32,756 nucleotides of DNA from Novosphingobium sp. (GTDB lineage Bacteria; Pseudomonadota; Alphaproteobacteria; Sphingomonadales; Sphingomonadaceae): positions 1 to 32,756 of the forward strand of contig NZ_JAIEPN010000015.1 of the NCBI RefSeq assembly GCF_019748365.1, in the 5' to 3' direction. A model generated the notes under the pieces. That model was not told the origin of the DNA. It worked only from the letters and a program-made list of their open reading frames with translations, and did no database searches. Position numbers and translations under genes: made by a program. Shown one piece after another: positions 6,667-15,913 of this stretch; within the stretch, counting starts at the first letter, position 1, and each line of letters begins with the position of its first letter.

Positions 6667-9600
6667 AGTAGTCCTTGCTCGCCTTCAAGTTGAGGCCCTC
6701 GTCACCGATCGTGGAAACGGTGCCGAGCAGCACCAGCCAGCGCGTGATGCGGAACTCGACGGTCGTGGCGCTGTAGCCGCGCCCGTCGGTGATCAGTTCG
6801 ACGAAGACGCGCCGGCCAAGGTACTTGCCCACGGCAATCGACGTACTGCGACCGACAGCGGCATCGGCGCTGATGATGCGCAGCCTATCGAGCCCGATGG
6901 CATTGCGCACCTTGTTGATCGGATCGAGCCCCCCGCCGCTGCGGAAGCTGGCGAGCGCCGAGGCGAGCTGCACGGCCTCGGGCGCGGAAATCTGGGTGAT
7001 CGAGGTACCGAACAGCATGCGGCTCAAAAGCTCTTCCTCGGGCAAGGCGGGGACAGAGCTGAATGCGATCTGCGGTTTCGAGCCCGAACCGCTGATCGCG
7101 ATCTTGGCGCTGACCCCGTTGGCATCGCCTTCCGCCACAATATCGAGCTGGGGATCGACCGGCACTTCCCCGACAAAGCGGATCCGCCCGCGGGTGAGAT
7201 CGAAGCGCCGCCCGGCAAATTCATAGCCACCGCGCACCAGATCGGCAGACCCGAAAATCTGGGGATTGGCCGTATCGCCGCGAAGCCGGACATCGGCGCC
7301 CCATTCGCTTTCAAGGCCGAGCCCACGCACATCGATGCGGTTCGCGCCGGCAGCGTCAATCAGATACTTCCATGGCGTGTAAGGCAGACGTGGCGGGGCG
7401 GCATCGGCGCGCTGGTTGAGCTCATGCGTGGTCATCGCGGGCAGCGCTTCGGTCACCGTCGCGCGGCCCAGCGTCCAGCGCGCGCGGTCGATGTGGACGC
7501 GGCCGGCGATTGTCCCGCCGATCCCGTCGGAGAGGAGGCGCAGCGGGCCGGTGACCGTTGCGGACATGTCATCGCGGTTGATCAGCAGCGCATTCGTTGC
7601 CGCCAGCCTGAGATCGAGCCCGACGCCGCGTGTGGCAAGGTTGGAAAGGTCGACCGTACCGCTACCGCTGACCGTGCCCCCGCCCGGCGTGTTGCCGCTG
7701 AAATGCGCGAGGCTGAGCCGCGCATCGGCAAAGCTGCCGAGTGCTTCGACCTCGCGCACGTCGGAGCCGGTGAGGTTCGACTGGACGCGCAGCGCCCGCG
7801 TGGCGACCGCACCAGTGATCACCGGATGATCGATGGAGCCCGCAACCCGCGCCGCAGCACCGAGCGGGCCGGTAAGGTCGATCACTTCGATGGCTGCGAG
7901 CCGCCAGAGCGATTCGGCTGGACCGCTGTAGCGCAGCTCGGCCTTGAGCGTGCCGCCGCGCAGCCGCTCGAGCATGGTGCCGCCGCGCGGGAGATCGGAG
8001 ACCAGCGCCTGTACCCGCCCGCGCAGAACCGCCCCCTCGCGCGCCACCGCGCGGACCTGCAGCGCCGCCGGGTTGAGATCGGCCACAAGCGCAAGGTCAA
8101 GCGGCCTGGATGTCAGGACAAGGCCCGAACGGGTGAGCCCTTTCACCTCCACCGCGGCATGGCCGGACGGCGCGCCGAGGTGGTCGTTCTCGTAATCGAT
8201 CACACCGGAAGCGAGCCCCCCGAGGCCGAGATCGGGCAGCACGATATCGAGCACCGAAAGCGGCATGCGCGAAAGCATGAGCTTGAGCCGGGTTGCGCCG
8301 CCCAGCACGTGGCCGCTGGCAACCACGCTGCCGCGCCCGAAATCGATCTGGGTCGGCTGCAGCCGCCAACCGGCTGCCAGCCCCCCGCCCGCATCGTCCG
8401 GCTCGCGTTCCAGCACGGCGCGGCGCGGCATCGAAATGGCGCGGCCGGCATAGTCACCCGCAACGAAGCCGACGATCCTGTCCGGCGAGAAGGCCGCGGT
8501 GCCCTGCAGCGCAAAACTTGTGCCGCGCCGACCGGCGATCGAGGCGGTCACGCTACCCGAACCGTTGACGAGCGCGGCATCGGCAGCAAGCCTTCCGATG
8601 AAGAGCTTGCCGGCGCTGATCCCTTCGGCCTTGAGCGAAGCCTGGAGCGTGGTGTCCCCGCCTTCCATGCGCCCATCGGCGGTGATCTGGGCATTGCCGA
8701 CGGCGATCGGGTTCTCCCCGCCGAAGCGGGCACCGCGCGCCGTGATCGCGGCCTTGAGCGCCTGCCCGGCTCCATCCGGCGCAAGGTCGATCGTGCCCGT
8801 CACGCCGCCACCGGCGAGGGCAAGGCTGCCCGTCGCACCCTGCTTGCCGATATCGATGCTGCCGGTGATCCGGGTCTGGTAGACGGTGAACTGCTCGATC
8901 CCGAGGTGAACCGGCGCGTCCTTGGGCGCTGTGACCATCACAAGCCCGCTGAACAGCCCGAGCCGCGAATCCCCCTTGGTTTCGATTCGGAAGCCGTCGC
9001 CTTCAGGACTGAGCGCAAGGTGCACATCCCTGAGGCTTGCCGACGGGAGCGGATTGGCGAGCACGAGCGTGGCGCGCGGGCCATCCTTGGCGAGCGCTGC
9101 ATCGAAGGTGAACGGCCCATATTCGAGGTGGCGGCCCTGTCCGGCCAATGTTGTCACGCCGTTCGCCTGAGTCCAGCTATGCAGCGCCATGGTCAGCTTG
9201 GCCGAGGTCAGTTCGCCCCGCCGCACGATCAGCGGCTGCCTGCCGCCAAGCGTGAGCGATGCGCGGGCGCGGACATTCCCGCCGGTGAGGTTGGCGAGCG
9301 TGGCATTGTCGATCCGCGCCAGCCGCCCCGCACCATCAGCCGTGAGCAGCCACGGCTGGCCCGCCCCGAAGCTGAACGCGATGCGCGCCTCGCCATCGGC
9401 CAGCCCGAGATCGGGCAGCGCGATGCCGCGCACCGTGACCGGGCCGGACAGCGCGAAGCGGCTGCGCGCAAGATCCCCGTCAAGCGAAACCCGCGCCGAA
9501 GCGCCCTTCAGCACCAGGTCGAGCCGATCCGACTTGAGCTTGCCGCCCGCCAGCACGAGATCGCCCGTGAGCCGCGCGCCCGGCAGGCGCGGATCGACCA

Positions 9601-10921
9601 TGGCCTGCCCGGTCTTCATCCGCTGGGCCGTGAGCGCCAGCGGCAGGCGCAGGCGCTTGCCATCCCAATAGGCCGTGCCCGCGGTGCGCAGGCCCTCGGC
9701 CAGCACCGTGCCGCTGCGCAGGCGCGCGGCGCGCAAGTCGTGGATGATCGCGAGCGCGGTGAAGCGGCCATCGACCGTCGCATCGAGCCGCGCGCCCTGC
9801 AGTTCGGTGCCCGTGCCAGCCAGCAGAAGCTCCGGCCGGGCAAGCATGGCGCGGACCTTCACGGCTTCGGCGCGGTTGTTCACAAGGTCGAGCCCGCCCT
9901 CTGCCTTGGCCCTTAGCGCAGCGCCGCCGACGAACAGGCGCCCGCGCAGCACCCCGGCATTGGCGGTTCCGGCGGCCATGATGGACACGGCATCCCCGGC
10001 GGTGCGGCGGGCTGCAGCACCGAACAAGTCGCCCGGAAAGACCTGCCCCGCCAGCTTGTATCGTCCGCCGCGGTTCTCGAGCTCGAATGCGGCGAGCTTG
10101 CGCCCATTGTCGGTCGCCGCGCCCCAGCCATGCCACTCCTGGAAGGTGCCCTTGCCGCCCGCACGCGCGGCGATATCGCGCTTGACGCCGGTGAGCGCGG
10201 CCAGCAGGCCGTCCTTGGGTGCATTGTAGATGAGATCGAGCGCGAAGCGGTTGCGGTCAGGCTCGCTGTCGAGCCGCAGGCGCAACCGGTCGCGCCCGCC
10301 GAGCCGTCCGCCGAGGCTGACGAGCGCCCGCCCGCGCCGGATATCGGTGTGCGCGGCAAAGTCGATCCGCCGCCGTTCACCCGCTACCCCGCGCTCGATG
10401 GCGAGGTTCTCGGCGGCGAGCTTGCCGATCCTGATATCGAAATCGGGCAGGATCGGCTCGTTCGGGTCGCCCGGCCTGAGGCGGGGCGCGCGCAGGAGCG
10501 TGCCGCGTTTGAGGATCAGCGCGCGGATATCGAGGCCCTTGAACAGCCCGGAGCGCGGATCGAGCCCGAACCAGGCAAGCGGACGCCAATCCAGTGTTGC
10601 TTCCGGCACGACCATGAAGCGGCCCTCCGGATCGCTCAGCACAACTTCATGCAGGCTCATCGCGCCGAACAAGGTGCCATCGATCCGCCCGATGCGGACG
10701 CGCAGGCCCGAACCCGGCACGATCGCGGCGATACGGTCCGCCACGAAACGGTGGCCAAGCGAGGAATCGAGCACGACGACCGCGCCGCCCATCGCGAGCA
10801 GGAACAGCAGCGCGGCAAGGAACAGCCCGCGGCCCCAGCCGAGCAGCCGCCGCAGAGGCCCCTTGCGAGGGGGCGGGGACGGCGCGGGCGCGGTGTCCTC
10901 GGGCGTCGAAGTGCCGGCCAT
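6665..10921 (-). CDS. tamB: Translocation and assembly module inner-membrane protein TamB
   Basis: 1418 residues. A cytoplasmic N-terminus rich in Pro/Ala/Arg precedes one membrane anchor (about 31-51, LFLAALLFLLAMGGAVVV). A very long periplasmic body of beta-rich repeats follows, ending in the DUF490/TamB domain (roughly the last 340 residues, ending NLKASKDY). TamB proteins are AsmA-like, groove-shaped, inner-membrane-anchored proteins that reach across the periplasm. With TamA they assist insertion of some outer-membrane proteins, and the wider family is implicated in phospholipid transport to the outer membrane. The gene directly follows tamA with a TGATG stop/start overlap, so translation is coupled. 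The length is in the usual range (about 1250-1450). The gene ends at the terminator shared with ALDH. Confidence 0.93.
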   Translation of the reverse strand: MAGTSTPEDTAPAPSPPPRKGPLRRLLGWGRGLFLAALLFLLAMGGAVVVLDSSLGHRFVADRIAAIVPGSGLRVRIGRIDGTLFGAMSLHEVVLSDPEGRFMVVPEATLDWRPLAWFGLDPRSGLFKGLDIRALILKRGTLLRAPRLRPGDPNEPILPDFDIRIGKLAAENLAIERGVAGERRRIDFAAHTDIRRGRALVSLGGRLGGRDRLRLRLDSEPDRNRFALDLIYNAPKDGLLAALTGVKRDIAARAGGKGTFQEWHGWGAATDNGRKLAAFELENRGGRYKLAGQVFPGDLFGAAARRTAGDAVSIMAAGTANAGVLRGRLFVGGAALRAKAEGGLDLVNNRAEAVKVRAMLARPELLLAGTGTELQGARLDATVDGRFTALAIIHDLRAARLRSGTVLAEGLRTAGTAYWDGKRLRLPLALTAQRMKTGQAMVDPRLPGARLTGDLVLAGGKLKSDRLDLVLKGASARVSLDGDLARSRFALSGPVTVRGIALPDLGLADGEARIAFSFGAGQPWLLTADGAGRLARIDNATLANLTGGNVRARASLTLGGRQPLIVRRGELTSAKLTMALHSWTQANGVTTLAGQGRHLEYGPFTFDAALAKDGPRATLVLANPLPSASLRDVHLALSPEGDGFRIETKGDSRLGLFSGLVMVTAPKDAPVHLGIEQFTVYQTRITGSIDIGKQGATGSLALAGGGVTGTIDLAPDGAGQALKAAITARGARFGGENPIAVGNAQITADGRMEGGDTTLQASLKAEGISAGKLFIGRLAADAALVNGSGSVTASIAGRRGTSFALQGTAAFSPDRIVGFVAGDYAGRAISMPRRAVLEREPDDAGGGLAAGWRLQPTQIDFGRGSVVASGHVLGGATRLKLMLSRMPLSVLDIVLPDLGLGGLASGVIDYENDHLGAPSGHAAVEVKGLTRSGLVLTSRPLDLALVADLNPAALQVRAVAREGAVLRGRVQALVSDLPRGGTMLERLRGGTLKAELRYSGPAESLWRLAAIEVIDLTGPLGAAARVAGSIDHPVITGAVATRALRVQSNLTGSDVREVEALGSFADARLSLAHFSGNTPGGGTVSGSGTVDLSNLATRGVGLDLRLAATNALLINRDDMSATVTGPLRLLSDGIGGTIAGRVHIDRARWTLGRATVTEALPAMTTHELNQRADAAPPRLPYTPWKYLIDAAGANRIDVRGLGLESEWGADVRLRGDTANPQIFGSADLVRGGYEFAGRRFDLTRGRIRFVGEVPVDPQLDIVAEGDANGVSAKIAISGSGSKPQIAFSSVPALPEEELLSRMLFGTSITQISAPEAVQLASALASFRSGGGLDPINKVRNAIGLDRLRIISADAAVGRSTSIAVGKYLGRRVFVELITDGRGYSATTVEFRITRWLVLLGTVSTIGDEGLNLKASKDY

Positions 10922-13146
10922 CAGAACGCCTGCCCCAGCGACACGTAGACGCCGATGCGGGGATCACCCTTTTGCGGATTGAGCGGCGTGCCCAGATCGA
11001 TGCGGATCGGACCGAACCCTGTCTGATAGCGCAAGCCAAGACCGACGCCGACCTTGAGCCCGTTGATCGTGGGTGATGCGGTAGTGCCCACGGTGCCGGC
11101 ATCGACGAAAGGCACCACGCTCACCGCGCCGCCCATCAGGCCGGTCTTGACGCGGGCTTCGAGCGAGAACTCCGACAGGCTGCGCCCACCGCTGGGATTG
11201 CCGAGCGCATCGCGCGGGCCGACTGCCTGGTAGGTGAAGCCGCGAACCGACGCGCCGCCACCGGCATAGAGCCGCCGCGATGGTGCGATGGAATTCACGT
11301 CGACGCCGGGGATAGTGCCGAAGCGCACGCGCTCGGCAAGCACGACGCGGCTGGTGATCGGCTGGTAGGCGCTCGCATCGAACTGCGCGCGCACATAGCT
11401 TGAGCGGATACCGTTCTGCACCGAGATTTCCGGGCTGAGCCGGATCGACACGCGCACGCCGCGCTTTGGATCGAGCAGATCGTTGCTGCCGTCATAGGCT
11501 CCGCGCAGCGGCAGCGCGCCGATGAAATAGGTGGTGCGGGTTGAACCCGGCGCGGCCGGCAGTTCGCTCGTTGCCAGCAGTTCGATGCCGCCCGACCACA
11601 CCCAGGACTTCTGGAAGATCAGCGTGGTCTGCTTCTCGAAAGTGGTCGAGAACGAGAGGGTGCGGGCGTTGTACGCATCGGTGCGCCGGGTCTGGGCGTA
11701 GAGATCGGCGGTCAGCACCTGATCACGGCCGAGGAAGTTGTTGCGGCGATAAGTCGCGCCCGCCAGCTGTTCGCGCGTCCCCACGACGCCGCGGAAGCGC
11801 ACGAGACCTTCGGGCGGGAAGAAATTGCGGTTCTCCCAGCTCGCCTCGACGCGCAGGCCCTCGCCGCTCGAATAGCCGATGAGCCCGGCAATCGTGCGCT
11901 GCGGGGCCTTGGACAGGGTGATGTCGACATCAGCGACGCCCGGCTGCGGATCGGCCGCCGGTGTGACTTCGCGCGGGGTGATCGTGACCGCCGAGACGAG
12001 GCCAGTTGCCAGAATTGCCTGCCGGAGATCGTCGACGCGCGACTTGCGGAAGGGCTCGCCGGGGCGGAACCGGGCGATGCGCGACAAGTGGCGCGAGGAG
12101 AGGTAATCGGGCAGCGAGCTGTGGATCTGCCCCATGACATATTGCCCGCCGCTGGTGACGGGCAGAGCAAGATCGCCGGTCCGATCGGCATGATCGATCG
12201 TGAGATCGGGCTCGCCCACTTTGGCAAAGGCATGTCCGCCTTCGCCAAGCGCCGTGATCAGGTGGTCGCGCTCGGCAACGATGCGGTCGGCATTGACCGG
12301 ATCGCCCGGCGCCAGCGCGAACGCGCGGGTGAGCGCTGCCGCATCGCGCGCGGCGGCAATATCGCCTAGGCTGATGCGCGAGAACGTATAGCGCGGCCCG
12401 GGGCGCACATCGAAGCGCACGCCGACTTTCCTGAGATCGATCGCCGGCCCCGGTCCGCTGCCTTCGGCGGGCGCGGCATAGCCGGTCGTGCTCTGGAAGA
12501 CCTCGGCATCATAATAGCCATAGACCCGCAGCACTTGCTGCAGAAGGTCGGTATCCTGCCGGGCGCGCCGGGTGAGCTGCGCGAGGTTGTCTTCCTCGTT
12601 GCCGAACTTTCGCAGCGCGGCGAGCGTGCCGAAGCGGGTGGTCACGGCTTCGCGCTCGGGCAGCGTCTCGACGTCAGGCGGAAAGGCGAGCGCGAGCTGC
12701 GGGGTAATCGGAATCACGCTGGCACCGGGAATCTGGCCGATCCCGCGCCCGCTGCCCGGATCGGCGTCGGTCGCCAGCGCGTCGCCCGCGGCTTTGGCCT
12801 GCTCGGCCGCTTCCCCTATATCCGCATCGGGCGTGAGCAGCTCGATCGGCGGCAACTCAGCGGCGTCGGGCCAGGCCAGCGTGATCGCCGGGATGCCGGT
12901 CAGCGGCGCAATCGCATCGGGGGAGAGCAGCGTGCTCGGATCGGGCACGGCGACCCTGGCGGCATCGGTCTGGTTCGCCCAGGCCTTGGGATCGTCCATC
13001 GCGGAATCGGGGATCAGGTCCTCGAGCGCCTGATCTGCTTCACGCGACTGGGCGTGCGCCAATTGCGGCAGGATGGCGAGCAAAAGGGCCGGCAGGATCG
13101 CCCGCCAGAGCTCAGATGTGGCGGTACTGCGCCTGTGCGGCGGCAA
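10921..13146 (-). CDS. tamA: Outer-membrane assembly protein TamA (BamA/TamA family)
   Basis: The best start is TTG 13146, giving 741 residues. AAGGA lies 5 nt upstream, and the product begins with a signal peptide (hydrophobic core [13 protein letters not shown], cleavage near AHA-QSREA). The frame stays open further upstream inside bpt, but without a better start. After cleavage comes an unusual acidic, proline-rich stretch of about 130 residues (to roughly residue 165). POTRA domains follow, then a C-terminal 16-strand barrel with the conserved VRGF motif ([10 protein letters not shown]) of the lid loop and a terminal phenylalanine (VSLGQAF), as needed for recognition by the BAM complex. 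TamA inserts in the outer membrane and works with TamB. The start overlaps the end of bpt by 35 bp and the stop overlaps tamB, so bpt-tamA-tamB is probably one mRNA. The usual family length is nearer 580-650. Confidence 0.92.
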   Translation of the reverse strand: MPPHRRSTATSELWRAILPALLLAILPQLAHAQSREADQALEDLIPDSAMDDPKAWANQTDAARVAVPDPSTLLSPDAIAPLTGIPAITLAWPDAAELPPIELLTPDADIGEAAEQAKAAGDALATDADPGSGRGIGQIPGASVIPITPQLALAFPPDVETLPEREAVTTRFGTLAALRKFGNEEDNLAQLTRRARQDTDLLQQVLRVYGYYDAEVFQSTTGYAAPAEGSGPGPAIDLRKVGVRFDVRPGPRYTFSRISLGDIAAARDAAALTRAFALAPGDPVNADRIVAERDHLITALGEGGHAFAKVGEPDLTIDHADRTGDLALPVTSGGQYVMGQIHSSLPDYLSSRHLSRIARFRPGEPFRKSRVDDLRQAILATGLVSAVTITPREVTPAADPQPGVADVDITLSKAPQRTIAGLIGYSSGEGLRVEASWENRNFFPPEGLVRFRGVVGTREQLAGATYRRNNFLGRDQVLTADLYAQTRRTDAYNARTLSFSTTFEKQTTLIFQKSWVWSGGIELLATSELPAAPGSTRTTYFIGALPLRGAYDGSNDLLDPKRGVRVSIRLSPEISVQNGIRSSYVRAQFDASAYQPITSRVVLAERVRFGTIPGVDVNSIAPSRRLYAGGGASVRGFTYQAVGPRDALGNPSGGRSLSEFSLEARVKTGLMGGAVSVVPFVDAGTVGTTASPTINGLKVGVGLGLRYQTGFGPIRIDLGTPLNPQKGDPRIGVYVSLGQAF

Positions 13147-13999
13147 GACCGTCCTTGCCGGTATCGTCCGCGATTCGCCGGTCCGCACCCCTTGCGGTCG
13201 CAGCGCGATCGATCGCGCGGGCCTGCTCATCGGGGTCAAAGCGTTCCCATCCTTCGCGACCCAGCCGTTCGAGCGGCCGGTAGCGGACCTTGTACTGCAT
13301 CCGCGCCGATCCTTCGACCCAATATCCAAGATAGACAAAGGGAAGACCGATCCGGGCGGCATGGAGGATGTGGTCCAGAATGATGAAATTGCCAAGCCCC
13401 CGCCGCTCGGCATGATCGGGTTCGTAGAAGCTGTAGATCATCGACAGCCCGTCGCCCTGACGGTCGGTCAGGCAGGCGCCGACGAGCTTGCCGGGCTTCC
13501 CGTCGACACCCGGTTCCCGGTATTCGATGATGAAGGTGCTGACGGGCGTGTGCTCGACCATGTCGGCAAAGTCCATCTCGTCCATCGAGGCCATCCCGCC
13601 ACCGGGATGGCGCGCCGCGAGATAACGCTGCAGCAGCTCGAATTGTTCCGGCGTCGACCACGGCTTGCAGGCAGTGACGACGAGATCGCTGTTGCGCTTT
13701 AGGTTCTTGCGCTGGGTGGCCGAGGGCACGAATTCGCCGGCCACGACACGCACCGAGATGCAGGCGGAGCAATCGATGCAGCTGGGGCGATAGGCTACCG
13801 TCTGGCTGCGGCGAAAGCCGATGCGGCCCAGCGCATCGTTGAGCTCGTCGGCATTGGGGCCCTTGAGCTCCGTGAACACCTTACGCTCCGTCTTCCCCGG
13901 CAGATAGGGGCACGGCATCGGGCTGGTCACGAAGAAGCGGGGAAAGCGGACGGGCGCAGTCACGGCCTGGGCGGTATCCTCTTCCGCGCCCCGGACCAT
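13112..13999 (-). CDS. bpt: Aspartate/glutamate leucyltransferase (aminoacyl-tRNA-protein transferase)
   Basis: 295 residues from ATG 13999. The enzyme belongs to the ATE family and transfers an amino acid from aminoacyl-tRNA to the N-terminus of proteins, tagging them for ClpS/ClpAP degradation. The bacterial Bpt branch moves leucine onto N-terminal Asp or Glu. The N-terminal domain has the family cysteines (CPYLP, Cys30; SCIDCSAC, Cys74/77/80). The C-terminal domain has the conserved block [23 protein letters not shown], broken here as YSFYEPDH then [13 protein letters not shown], and [19 protein letters not shown] at 13963 giving [11 protein letters not shown] would match the usual N-terminus of homologues as I recall them and may be the true start. 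The gene lies between ilvA and tamA on the same strand. A 21-bp inverted repeat (14055-14075) and a GAGGCA/TGCCTC hairpin (14015-14029) lie upstream. Confidence 0.92.
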   Translation of the reverse strand: MVRGAEEDTAQAVTAPVRFPRFFVTSPMPCPYLPGKTERKVFTELKGPNADELNDALGRIGFRRSQTVAYRPSCIDCSACISVRVVAGEFVPSATQRKNLKRNSDLVVTACKPWSTPEQFELLQRYLAARHPGGGMASMDEMDFADMVEHTPVSTFIIEYREPGVDGKPGKLVGACLTDRQGDGLSMIYSFYEPDHAERRGLGNFIILDHILHAARIGLPFVYLGYWVEGSARMQYKVRYRPLERLGREGWERFDPDEQARAIDRAATARGADRRIADDTGKDGLAAAQAQYRHI

Positions 14000-14054
14000 C
14001 CGGAAGCGCTGTCAGAGGCAACATGCCTCACACGGACGATTGGTGAAAGAGCCA

Positions 14055-14075
14055 TTAACCACCAAAGGTAGTTAA
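14055..14075. promoter_or_regulatory. TTAAC-type 21-bp inverted repeat upstream of bpt
   Basis: TTAACCACC, AAA, then GGTAGTTAA form an inverted repeat with one mismatch. It lies 56 bp upstream of bpt, in the 164-bp gap after ilvA. Each arm resembles the TTAACC half-site of the CtrA regulator, but the two TTAA boxes are 13 bp apart rather than the canonical 7. It is an operator candidate for CtrA or another dimeric regulator. The AT-rich content stands out in this GC-rich DNA. Confidence 0.45.
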
Positions 14076-14163
14076 TTGGCAGGGATTTCACGCGGGCCTT
14101 GTGGACAGTGCGGTGAACGTACCGAAACGGGATGCGAGGGGCCGCAAGTGTGACGAAAGAGGC

Positions 14164-15399
14164 TTAACCGAGCTCCACCTGCGTCACATCATAGCCCTTG
14201 GCGCGCAGACTCGCGACCAGAAGATCGATCTGCTCGCGGTCGCGCGCCTCGCATTCGATCTCCGCGGTAAGCCCCTTGGCCGGCAGCGAAGTGAAGATGC
14301 GGTTGTGCCAGACCTCGAGGATGTTGACCTGGTGGCGGTTGAAATCCTCGACCACCTTGAACAGCGCGCCTGGGCGGTCCTGCAAGGTGAGCCTGAGGCG
14401 GGCCAGACGCCCGGAGCGGGCGAGATCGCGCAGCAGCACGTTGGCGAGCAGGCGCGTGTCGATATTGCCGCCGCAGAGCACGAGGCCGATCTTGCGCCCG
14501 GCAAAGCGCTTGCGATGCGTCATCACCGCGGCGAGGCCCGCCGCGCCCGCGCCTTCGACCACGGTCTTTTCGATCTGCAGCAGCACCGCGACCGCAGTTT
14601 CCAGCGCCGGCTCGCTCACCAGCACGATATCGTCGGCAATCTTCTTGAGCACGGCGGAGGTGAACGTGCCCGGTTCCTTCACCGCGATGCCCTCAGCGAT
14701 GGTATCGCCGCCGCAGGGCAGGTCCAGCCCCTTGAGCTTGGCATACATCGAGGGGAACAGCGTGGCCTGCACGCCGACCAGCCCGATCGAGGGCTTGAGC
14801 CCGCGCGCGGCAGTGCCCATGCCGCTGAACAGCCCGCCGCCGCCGATGGGGACGACGAGGGTCTCGAGCTCCGGCACATCCTCGAGCATTTCGAGCGCCA
14901 CGGTGCCCTGCCCGGCAGCAACCTGCGGATCGTCGAAGGGATGGACGAAGGTCATCCCGCGCTCGGCTTCGAGCAGCCGCGCATGGGCATAGGCCTCGTC
15001 GAAAGTCTCGCCCTCCAGCACGACGGTGCCGCCGACGCTTTCGGTCTGCATGATCTTCACGGTCGGCGTGGTGCGCGGCATCACGATGGTGACGGGCATG
15101 CCGAGCCGCGTGCCGTGATAGGAAAGACCCTGCGCGTGGTTGCCCGCCGATGCCGCGATCACGCCCTTCGCACGCTGCTCGTCCGAAAGCTGGAGCAGCG
15201 CATTCAAGGCGCCGCGCTCCTTGTAGGCGGCGGTGAATTGCAGGTTCTCGAACTTCAGCCAGATCTCCGCGCCGGTAATCTCACTCAGCGTCTTGCTGTG
15301 CAGCGTGGGCGTGCGCACGACCTGTCCGGCGATCCGCGCAGCGGCAGCGCGCACATCGTCGAGAGTCAGCAGCGGGGCGGCGGTTGTCGTCGTAGTCAT
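14164..15399 (-). CDS. ilvA: Threonine ammonia-lyase (threonine dehydratase)
   Basis: 411 residues. The PLP-dependent enzyme deaminates L-threonine to 2-oxobutanoate, the first step toward isoleucine or of threonine catabolism. The PLP lysine sits in FTAAYKERGAL (Lys60), SAGNHAQG (84-91) is the substrate-binding loop, and PIGGGGLFSGM binds the PLP phosphate. A single ACT domain occupies about 331-411 (DRPGALFKVVEDF), followed by LG. The length and single ACT match the short form rather than the roughly 510-residue enzyme of enteric IlvA with two ACT-like repeats, so the regulation is probably different. It could also act on serine or related hydroxy amino acids. The ATG at 15399 has no strong Shine-Dalgarno. 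The gene lies 50 bp downstream of the VanZ-like gene and is probably cotranscribed. Threonine itself is made in part by thrB at 28065. Confidence 0.93.
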   Translation of the reverse strand: MTTTTTAAPLLTLDDVRAAAARIAGQVVRTPTLHSKTLSEITGAEIWLKFENLQFTAAYKERGALNALLQLSDEQRAKGVIAASAGNHAQGLSYHGTRLGMPVTIVMPRTTPTVKIMQTESVGGTVVLEGETFDEAYAHARLLEAERGMTFVHPFDDPQVAAGQGTVALEMLEDVPELETLVVPIGGGGLFSGMGTAARGLKPSIGLVGVQATLFPSMYAKLKGLDLPCGGDTIAEGIAVKEPGTFTSAVLKKIADDIVLVSEPALETAVAVLLQIEKTVVEGAGAAGLAAVMTHRKRFAGRKIGLVLCGGNIDTRLLANVLLRDLARSGRLARLRLTLQDRPGALFKVVEDFNRHQVNILEVWHNRIFTSLPAKGLTAEIECEARDREQIDLLVASLRAKGYDVTQVELG

Positions 15400-15449
15400 C
15401 GGCTACGGCCCCTAATCGAAACCTGCCCTGAAGGGAACCTTCGTCGCGA

Positions 15450-15809
15450 TCAGCGCCGGCGGCGCGGCAAATTGAACATCTGCAGCAGGGCCAGCACGGC
15501 GACAATCGCGATCGTATCGGCAATCCAGTCCCGGATATCGCAATCGCGGTGAAGCGCGGGGATCGCCTGCAACACCTCAACCAGCGCGCCGAGGAACGAG
15601 AGCCGCTCGGCCAGATGTACTCTGGGAAAACGCGGAAAGGCGAAGGCGCCCAGCAGCGCGAGCGTGCCGAAGGCCAGCATGTGCTGCGCCTTGTCGCTCA
15701 ATTCAGGAAAGTCTGCGGCGTTGGGCAAGAGGGCCAGCGTGACCGCACCGGTCAGGCACAGCCAGAATGCAGGTGCGGCGAGCGCGGCGAATCCGGAGAC
15801 GCGAGGCAT
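15450..15809 (-). CDS. VanZ-like small membrane protein
   Basis: 119 residues from ATG 15809. The frame is open further upstream, but 15809 removes an Arg-rich leader unlikely to be real and places a GCTAGCCC -10 element 7 nt before the ATG. Three or four hydrophobic segments are visible (GFAALAAPAFWLCLTGAVTL, AQHMLAFGTLALLGAFAF, LSFLGALVEVLQAI, DTIAIVAVLALLQMF), followed by a basic end NLPRRRR. The pattern SDKAQHMLAFGTLALL...GALVEVLQ...RDWIADTIAI is that of the VanZ/YfiM-like family, with conserved K-H, E and D residues within the membrane. VanZ confers low-level teicoplanin resistance by an unknown mechanism, and most family members have no known function, so no resistance role is claimed. 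It is divergent from the dehydrogenase gene at 15914 and precedes ilvA. Confidence 0.75.
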   Translation of the reverse strand: MPRVSGFAALAAPAFWLCLTGAVTLALLPNAADFPELSDKAQHMLAFGTLALLGAFAFPRFPRVHLAERLSFLGALVEVLQAIPALHRDCDIRDWIADTIAIVAVLALLQMFNLPRRRR

Positions 15810-15814
15810 GGGCA

Positions 15815-15828
15815 GCGGGCTAGCCCGC
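15815..15828. promoter_or_regulatory. Perfect palindrome over the putative -10 of the VanZ-like gene
   Basis: GCGGGCTAGCCCGC is a perfect 14-bp palindrome. Read on the minus strand, GCTAGCCC (15824-15817) sits 7 nt before ATG 15809. TTGCCG, 16 bp further upstream, fits a -35. A repressor bound to the palindrome would block this promoter. It lies in the 104-bp gap shared with the divergent gene at 15914. Confidence 0.45.
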
Positions 15829-15898
15829 GGTGCTATCGCGCGGCAAGCACGTTTGCGCGCAGGTGGGGCGATTCTGGCTGGCAGCACGCGGCAAAGCG

Positions 15899-15906
15899 GC
15901 TAGAAA
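15899..15906 (+). promoter_or_regulatory. Putative -10 element of the dehydrogenase operon (leaderless)
   Basis: GCTAGAAA lies 7 nt before ATG 15914 and matches the alphaproteobacterial -10 consensus GCTANAWC except at its last base. There is no Shine-Dalgarno. A weak -35 (CTGGCA) lies about 15 bp upstream. Confidence 0.45.
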
Positions 15907-15913
15907 GCCGGGT

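Noticed and set aside
6617..9916. 1099-residue open frame on the plus strand
   Set aside because: It lies antisense to tamB, and its composition (Arg, Ala, Gly, Asp repeats) is that of a codon shadow in GC-rich DNA. tamB itself has a membrane anchor, a DUF490 end and coupled neighbours.
14101..15552. 483-residue open frame on the plus strand
   Set aside because: Antisense shadow of ilvA and part of the VanZ-like gene, with no recognisable domain.
15450..15809. Glycopeptide resistance from the VanZ-like protein
   Set aside because: Family membership alone does not imply resistance, no vanHAX genes are nearby, and Gram-negative bacteria are insensitive to these drugs in any case.
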